From positions 1,116,001 to 1,180,000 of the forward strand of contig OZ238992.1 of the NCBI GenBank assembly GCA_965183885.1: a stretch of 64,000 bases of DNA, in the 5' to 3' direction. This document shows positions 59,901 to 64,000 of this stretch, one piece after another (the first letter of the stretch is position 1; each line of letters opens with the position of its first letter). Below the pieces are notes generated by a model that worked only from the letters and a program-made list of their open reading frames with translations, was not told the origin of the DNA and made no database searches. Both the position numbers and the translations under genes were made by a program. The stretch is from UWMA-0277 sp965183885 (GTDB lineage: Bacteria > Bacteroidota > Bacteroidia > Flavobacteriales > BACL11).

Positions 59901-60060
59901 ATTGCCAGGTAATGAAATTCAAAGCCCTATGGCACAGGTTATCCTTGGTGGATTATTAACCTCTACCTTACTTAATGGATTTATTATTCCTATTATGTTT
60001 CTTTTAACAAGTAAGCAAGCCGATTCAGAGACTGCTTCAGAAGAATTAATGATAGATTAA
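56944..60060 (+). CDS. Heavy-metal RND pump (CusA/CzcA family)
   Basis: A 1038-residue proton-driven transporter of the heavy-metal efflux RND class. Twelve membrane segments are expected: the first begins at residue 12, with large periplasmic loops after the first and seventh. Family motifs are NMEVDVFPDLNAPTVVV, GGMAIAIGSLVDDAIVDVENV (TM4, proton relay) and FGIATRNGMLLISRYNDL. It moves metal ions from periplasm to outside with the adaptor and channel. The metal is not identified; the TonB receptor in the same regulon complicates a simple efflux reading. Confidence 0.95.
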   Translation: MLNNIIKFSLNNRMVVLVSAVLLLLAGLYTAKNMEVDVFPDLNAPTVVVMTEASGMAPEEVERLVTFPVETALNGATNVRRVRSSSTTGFSVVWVEFNWGMDVYLARQIVSEKLSIVKDALPGNVGNPTLGPQSSILGEVMIIGLTSDTTSLQDLRTMADWTLRPRLLSTGGVAQVTVLGGEIKEYQILLNPEKMKHYRVSMDEVIDVVQDMNLNASGGILYEYGNEYIIRGALSTNKLDELGKAVVKTVNDVPILIENVADVQIGNKAPKLGLASNHGKSAVLLTVTKQPATSTLDLTDKLDESIAEIQQTLPADVKIATDIFRQARFIDNSINNVQKALLEGGVFVIIILLIFLMNIRTTIISLVTIPLAFVCTILALKFMGLTINTMSLGGMAIAIGSLVDDAIVDVENVFKRLRENRLKPKKEQKSVMSVVYDASKEVRMPILNSTLIIIVSFVPLFFLSGMEGLLLAPLGIAFIVSLIASTVVALTLTPVLCSYLLGKPTKGIKEEREPFVVRKLKGIYERILKWVLVHKRLVLGITGGFLVATMIVFFTLGRSFLPSFNEGSFTINVSTLPGISLHESDKIGRYTEEILLSIPEIQTVARKTGRAELDEHALGVNVSEIEAPFILDERSKDEILVELRQKLKAISGANIEIGQPISHRIDAMLSGTRANIAIKLFGTDLNKMFELGNQIKASIDGIEGIADLNVEQQIQRPQLKIEPKRDVMAKYGITLPEFREIVNVMLAGEVVSLVYEGNKSFDLTLKVNTERRATAERIKELIVDANGRKVPFSNIAEITSSTGPNTINRENVMRKIVISANIAGRDLRGVVTDIQQMVNEEITLPEGYHIQYGGQFESEQAASRTLLITSIFSIMAIFLLLFNQFRNITQSVVVLLNLPLALIGGVFIIFFTDGIISIPSIIGFISLFGIATRNGMLLISRYNDLHHEGYSAMDSVIHGSLDRLNPILMTALSSGLALLPLALGGALPGNEIQSPMAQVILGGLLTSTLLNGFIIPIMFLLTSKQADSETASEELMID

Positions 60061-60063
60061 AAA

Positions 60064-61251
60064 ATGATGACAATGAAAAATATATTAATAATAATCGTTT
60101 TAGTGTTTTCAGTTTTTTCGGTCTATTCTCAGAGTAGTATGGATTCTGTAATAGCTGAAATCGAAAGGAATAACACCACGTTGGCTGCATATCGTAAGAA
60201 TGCCGATGCCGATAAAATGGGAAATAAAACAAACATGCTACCCGATAACCCGGAAGTAGGATTTAACTACTTAATGGGAAGCCCTGATAATATTGGCAAC
60301 CGTACCGATTTTTCGGTTACCCAATCTTTTGATTTCCCTACAGCTTATGTCTATAAATCTCAACTTTCAGATATGAAAAACGAACAAGTTGAGATGGAGT
60401 ATAAAAAACAACGGTATGACATTTTGTTAAGTGCTAAAACTATTTGTTCTGAACTAACATACCTGAATGCTTTGTATTCAGAATATAAGCTTAGGTTAAG
60501 CAATGATATGAAAATTGCCAATGCTTTTAAAAAGAAATTGGACAGTGGGGAAGCAAGCATTCTCGAACACAACAAAGCTCAGGTAAGCCTTTTGAATACC
60601 GAAAAACAATTGGAGCAAATAAGTATAGAACGAGATGCTGCATTGCAACAATTAGCAACGCTTAACGCAGGGGTTTCATTAAGCTTTAGCGACACCATCT
60701 TTATTGCAAATATGGTTGAAACTAATTTTGACGAGTGGTATGCTCAGGCTTCAATTAACAATCCTATGCTCAATTGGCTAAAACAGGAAATTGAAATTTC
60801 TTCAAAAGAAAAACAACTTCAAGTAGCTCAGAATTTACCGAAAATAAATGCAGGTTATATGAGTGAAAAAGTTGTAGGAGAACAATTTCAAGGTGTCACT
60901 CTGGGGGTTTCAATTCCTTTATGGGGAAATAAAAACACAGTAAAGTATGCTAACCTAAAAACAGAAGCGGTTAATAGCATACAGGCTGATGCTAAAGTTC
61001 AATTTTATAACGAAATGAAAACTTTACATACCAAAGCAACAGCTTTACAAAGCAGCATTACCGATTTCAAGCAACGTATATCGGGAAATAACATTCTCGA
61101 ATTATTGAAGAAGGCAATGCAAAAGGGTGAGATTTCTATCTCTGAATACTACTTTGAATTGATGGTTTTTTACGACAATAAGGAAGAACTATTGAGTATG
61201 GAGAAAGAGCTGAGTGTTACCTTGGCAAAACTTTATAGATATGATTTATAG
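60064..61251 (+). CDS. TolC family outer-membrane channel (CusC/CzcC-like)
   Basis: A 395-residue outer-membrane efflux channel. A signal peptide (ending VYSQS) precedes two long helical repeats of the OEP type, with coiled segments such as EASILEHNKAQVSLLNTEKQLEQ, cited as EHNKAQVSLL and EKQLEQIS, and TLGVSIPLWGNKN in the beta-barrel region. It forms the outer exit of the RND system encoded immediately upstream (3 bp). Several ATGs (60064, 60067, 60073) are possible starts. A terminator follows. Confidence 0.92.
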   Translation: MMTMKNILIIIVLVFSVFSVYSQSSMDSVIAEIERNNTTLAAYRKNADADKMGNKTNMLPDNPEVGFNYLMGSPDNIGNRTDFSVTQSFDFPTAYVYKSQLSDMKNEQVEMEYKKQRYDILLSAKTICSELTYLNALYSEYKLRLSNDMKIANAFKKKLDSGEASILEHNKAQVSLLNTEKQLEQISIERDAALQQLATLNAGVSLSFSDTIFIANMVETNFDEWYAQASINNPMLNWLKQEIEISSKEKQLQVAQNLPKINAGYMSEKVVGEQFQGVTLGVSIPLWGNKNTVKYANLKTEAVNSIQADAKVQFYNEMKTLHTKATALQSSITDFKQRISGNNILELLKKAMQKGEISISEYYFELMVFYDNKEELLSMEKELSVTLAKLYRYDL

Positions 61252-61278
61252 AAAAAAGCGGAATTCGTTCCGCTTTTT
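61252..61278 (+). terminator. Terminator after the RND operon
   Basis: AAAAAAGCGGAA-TTCG-TTCCGCTTTTT: 10-bp stem, 4-nt loop, T-run. It separates the pump operon from the Fur-family gene. Confidence 0.9.
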
Positions 61279-61299
61279 CATTTTTTCACCACCTTACTA

Positions 61300-61307
61300 T
61301 ATCTTTG
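61300..61307 (+). promoter_or_regulatory. -7 box for the Fur-family gene
   Basis: TATCTTTG matches TAnnTTTG and ends 6 bp before the ATG, so the mRNA would have almost no leader. Confidence 0.5.
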
Positions 61308-61313
61308 TAGAAC

Positions 61314-61727
61314 ATGAGTAACGAAATAGACAAAAAACTTCAACAAAAAAATATAAAACCAACAGCCATGCGTGAGTTGGTTTATGGAGTATTAGATAAA
61401 AACAGGAAGGCTTTAAGCCTCTACGAGATAGAGCAACAATTTGACAATGTAGACCGCTCAACCATATTCCGCACCTTAAAAACATTTCAGGACAATTTAC
61501 TAATCCATAGTGTTGATGATGGTTCTGGTGCAGTAAAATATGCTCTTTGTGATGATGATTGTACTTGCTCATTGGATGATTTACATTACCATTTTCTTTG
61601 CACTAAATGTGGTCAAACTCATTGCTTGAAAAATATGCCAATACCTAAGGTGGATTTACCCGAAGGATTCAATTTTGAAAATGCCAATTTTGTAATAAAA
61701 GGAACTTGCCCTAATTGTCAAGGATAA
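61314..61727 (+). CDS. Fur family transcriptional regulator
   Basis: A 137-residue metal-dependent repressor. The N-terminal winged helix (LSLYEIEQQFDNVDRSTIFRTLKTF) binds DNA; I cite EQQFDNVDRSTIFRTL. The C-terminal part has Cys/His ligands: DDLHYHFLCTKCGQTHCLKN and the final CPNC, a structural zinc site. The family includes Fur, Zur and PerR; it could be any of these. Its likely sites are the two TGCAA-N5-TTGCA palindromes flanking its operon. It lies between the pump and the receptor gene. Confidence 0.93.
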   Translation: MSNEIDKKLQQKNIKPTAMRELVYGVLDKNRKALSLYEIEQQFDNVDRSTIFRTLKTFQDNLLIHSVDDGSGAVKYALCDDDCTCSLDDLHYHFLCTKCGQTHCLKNMPIPKVDLPEGFNFENANFVIKGTCPNCQG

Positions 61728-61730
61728 CTT

Positions 61731-61745
61731 TGCAATACTGTTGCA
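61731..61745. promoter_or_regulatory. TGCAA-N5-TTGCA operator upstream of the TonB receptor
   Basis: Second copy of the palindrome, 4 bp after the Fur-family stop and ending 48 bp before the receptor start. It differs from the first copy only in two of the five spacer bases (TACTG versus CACTA). A -7-like TAATTTTG is at 61759-61766. Confidence 0.7.
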
Positions 61746-61793
61746 CGTAATTCTGCCGTAATTTTGTAGTATAAATTTGTAAATCCATATACT

Positions 61794-63965
61794 ATGAAAT
61801 ATTTAATATCAAGTTTACTTTTCCTATTTTCATCAGGAATCATATTCGGACAAAACACAGTAAGTTTTGAAGTAAAAGAAGAATCGGGCGAATCTCTTAT
61901 TGGAGCAAGTGTTGTAATTGAAGGTACAACTAACGGAACAATTACCAATGCAGAAGGTATTGCCAAATTTGAAAATCTACCTAATGGTGAAATAGAATTT
62001 GTTATTTCATTTGTTGGCTATGAAGAAAAGGAAATTGAATTATCATTTCCTGAAGACAACAATAAAACCATTGAAGTTGAATTGGAAGAAGGTGAAGAAC
62101 TGGAAGAAGTAGTAATTACATCAACAAGGTCTTCACGAACCATACAAGATATTCCAACACGAATCGAAGCCATTACAGGCGAAGAATTAGGCGAAAAAGC
62201 AGCCATGAATTCTTCTAATATCGGAATGCTATTAAGAGAAACTACAGGGGTGCAAATGCAACAAACATCACTTAGTTCTGGAAATATGAGTATCCGCATT
62301 CAAGGTTTGGATGGTCGTTACACTCAAATATTAAAAGATGGTATGCCTCTTTATGGAGGCTTTGCAGGTGGACTCTCCATTATGCAAATACCACCGCTCG
62401 ATTTAAAACAAGTAGAACTGATTAAAGGAAGTAATTCAACATTATATGGCGGTGGAGCTATTGCAGGTTTGGTAAACCTTGTTACCATTAAACCGAATGA
62501 TGAGCCAAAACTCGACATCATGCTAAACCAAACAAGTGCTTTAGGGACTACAGGTAATATATTCTATGCTCAGAAATATGGTAAAGTAGGTCTTTCGATT
62601 TATGGTTCGGCAACAAATCAAATAGCTTATGACCCTGACGATGATGGTTTCTCGAATATGCCAGATGCTCAGACTTTTAGCCTTAACCCAAGATTTTACT
62701 ATTACATCAATCCCAATACTGAACTTAGTGTAGGTTTAAATACCACCATTGATGACAGAACAGGTGGTGATATGGAAGTCATAAAGGGAAACACAAGTAC
62801 CGAACATGTATTTACAGAGAAAAACAAATCGGAGCGTTATGCTACGCAATTGAATTTCAGAAATACAAAAGAGAACAGAACCATTGACTTCAAAAACAGC
62901 ATATCCTATTTCGATAGAAAGTTGACAATTCCTGACTATCGGTTTAACGGAAACCAAGTTTCTAGTTTTTCAGAAGCATCGTACAATTTACATAGAAATG
63001 AAAAATCCGAATGGCAATTGGGATTGAATCATTACTTGGAACAATTTACAGAGGAAAATACAGACTCCCTTCCTGTTAGAGATTACACGCACAATACAAT
63101 TGGTGGATTTATACAAAATACTACGGACATAAATGAAAAGTGGATATTGGAAGCAGGGTTAAGAACAGATTACAATACCGATTATGGAACGTTTGTATTA
63201 CCTCGCTTCTCTTTACTTTTTAAAGCAAATAATAAACTAAGTTCTCGTATTGGTGGTGCAATGGGTTACAAACTACCAACCATTTTTACCGAAGATGCTG
63301 AGAAACTATATTACCGAGGCATACAGCCATTATCAACCGACCAAGTGGATGCTGAAACATCAATAGGTGGTAATTTCGATATTAATTATAAAACAGCTTT
63401 AGGCGATGAAATGACATTCTCTATTAACCAGCTGTTCTTTCTTACTCAACTTAAAAACGCATTAGTTTTGAGGGAAGATGCCACCACGGATATGGCTTAT
63501 TTTGAAAGTGCTGATGGCAATATGTTAAGTTCTGGTTTTGAAACCAATATTAAGCTAACATACGATGACTTTAAACTCTATTTAAACTACGCATTTGTTA
63601 ATACGGAATTACAATACGACAATATCAATGACCAAAAACCCTTAACACCAAAGCATAATGCAGGTTTTGTTCTGTTCTATGAAATTGAAGAAAAGTGGTC
63701 GGCTGGTTATGAAGTATATTATACAGGAAAACAGTTCGATAATCTATACAATCAAAAAACGGATTATTGGACAATGGGTGTCATGTTAATGCGCCATTGG
63801 GAACGACTGTCTGTTTTTGTGAACTTCGAGAATTTTACAAATGTTATGCAATCCGATTTTGAGCCTTTAGTATTACCACCAACAAACAATCCTACATTCC
63901 CTGATATTTGGGCACCGACCGATGGGTTTGTATTTAATGGAGGCATTAAGCTTAGATTATTATAA
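61794..63965 (+). CDS. TonB-dependent receptor
   Basis: A 723-residue outer-membrane receptor for energy-dependent uptake. Signal peptide (1-19, ending IFGQN), an N-terminal carboxypeptidase-regulatory-like domain (about 22-105), the plug (EEVVITSTRSSRTIQDIPTRIE, cited as EEVVITSTRSSRT; GGGAIAGLVNLVTIKP), then a 22-strand barrel ending in GGIKLRLL. Full length. It follows the Fur-family regulator and an operator, so its expression is probably metal-controlled. Substrate, metal or metallophore, is not identified. Confidence 0.92.
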   Translation: MKYLISSLLFLFSSGIIFGQNTVSFEVKEESGESLIGASVVIEGTTNGTITNAEGIAKFENLPNGEIEFVISFVGYEEKEIELSFPEDNNKTIEVELEEGEELEEVVITSTRSSRTIQDIPTRIEAITGEELGEKAAMNSSNIGMLLRETTGVQMQQTSLSSGNMSIRIQGLDGRYTQILKDGMPLYGGFAGGLSIMQIPPLDLKQVELIKGSNSTLYGGGAIAGLVNLVTIKPNDEPKLDIMLNQTSALGTTGNIFYAQKYGKVGLSIYGSATNQIAYDPDDDGFSNMPDAQTFSLNPRFYYYINPNTELSVGLNTTIDDRTGGDMEVIKGNTSTEHVFTEKNKSERYATQLNFRNTKENRTIDFKNSISYFDRKLTIPDYRFNGNQVSSFSEASYNLHRNEKSEWQLGLNHYLEQFTEENTDSLPVRDYTHNTIGGFIQNTTDINEKWILEAGLRTDYNTDYGTFVLPRFSLLFKANNKLSSRIGGAMGYKLPTIFTEDAEKLYYRGIQPLSTDQVDAETSIGGNFDINYKTALGDEMTFSINQLFFLTQLKNALVLREDATTDMAYFESADGNMLSSGFETNIKLTYDDFKLYLNYAFVNTELQYDNINDQKPLTPKHNAGFVLFYEIEEKWSAGYEVYYTGKQFDNLYNQKTDYWTMGVMLMRHWERLSVFVNFENFTNVMQSDFEPLVLPPTNNPTFPDIWAPTDGFVFNGGIKLRLL

Positions 63966-64000
63966 ACACTAGAACAAGTTATCACTAACAATTAAATTGA

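Overview
The window is AT-rich chromosomal DNA from a Bacteroidota bacterium, most likely order Flavobacteriales. The evidence is the gene content: type IX secretion (T9SS) sorting domains, a PorP/SprF protein, a gliding-type C-terminal domain, a DUF4270 lipoprotein, and the panC / flippase / rfaE2 / radA gene order. Promoters have Bacteroidetes-type -7 boxes (TAnnTTTG), and there are no strong Shine-Dalgarno sites. No rRNA or CRISPR array is visible. Three tRNA genes are present.

Core block 1 (1-23.0 kb) starts with superoxide dismutase and tyrosine catabolism: HppD and HmgA on one strand, with FAA hydrolase and a flavin reductase divergent. Next come Bcp and the panC-flippase-rfaE2-radA operon, then a starch-synthase-like protein, DUF4270 and GlmS, then a YwqK protein, an S41 protease and dCMP deaminase. 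Two tandem MarR paralogues follow. The block ends in a surface operon: a T9SS-sorted protein, an OmpA protein and a giant heptad-repeat fibre gene that carries a frameshift.

Island 1 (about 23.04-37.48 kb) is an integrative element in the 3' end of tRNA-Leu(CAA). A 25-bp copy of the tRNA end lies at each boundary, and a tyrosine recombinase sits next to the tRNA. Cargo: a helical TPR-like protein, a T9SS-secreted beta-helix protein with a translationally coupled partner, a Pycsar anti-phage pair (membrane effector plus nucleotide cyclase), and a single-chain type IIG restriction-modification enzyme coupled to a membrane protein. The left end has an AT-rich core between inverted repeats and a helically phased array of short repeats.

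Core block 2 (37.5-45.7 kb) holds prs, ribosomal L25/Ctc, pth, tRNA-Cys, a gliding-type T9SS protein with a PorP/SprF partner, nadA, nadB, methylmalonyl-CoA epimerase, a HAD phosphatase and a tRNA with a CAT anticodon.

Accessory region 2 (45.9 kb to the right edge) has a lone secreted protein, then a replication-type mobile module: HTH protein, DUF4406, antirepressor-like protein, a CHC2-TOPRIM primase fused to an ATPase, a DUF4248-like protein and a J-domain protein. Directly after the primase is an origin-like AT-rich core flanked by TGAGGA/TCCTCA repeats. A metal-homeostasis cluster follows: DUF6769, His-rich RND adaptor, CusA/CzcA-type pump, TolC-type channel, Fur-family regulator and TonB-dependent receptor. 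Two copies of a TGCAA-N5-TTGCA palindrome, each exactly 48 bp before a start codon, precede the first gene and the receptor. No integrase or right boundary for this region is seen, so it may continue past the edge.
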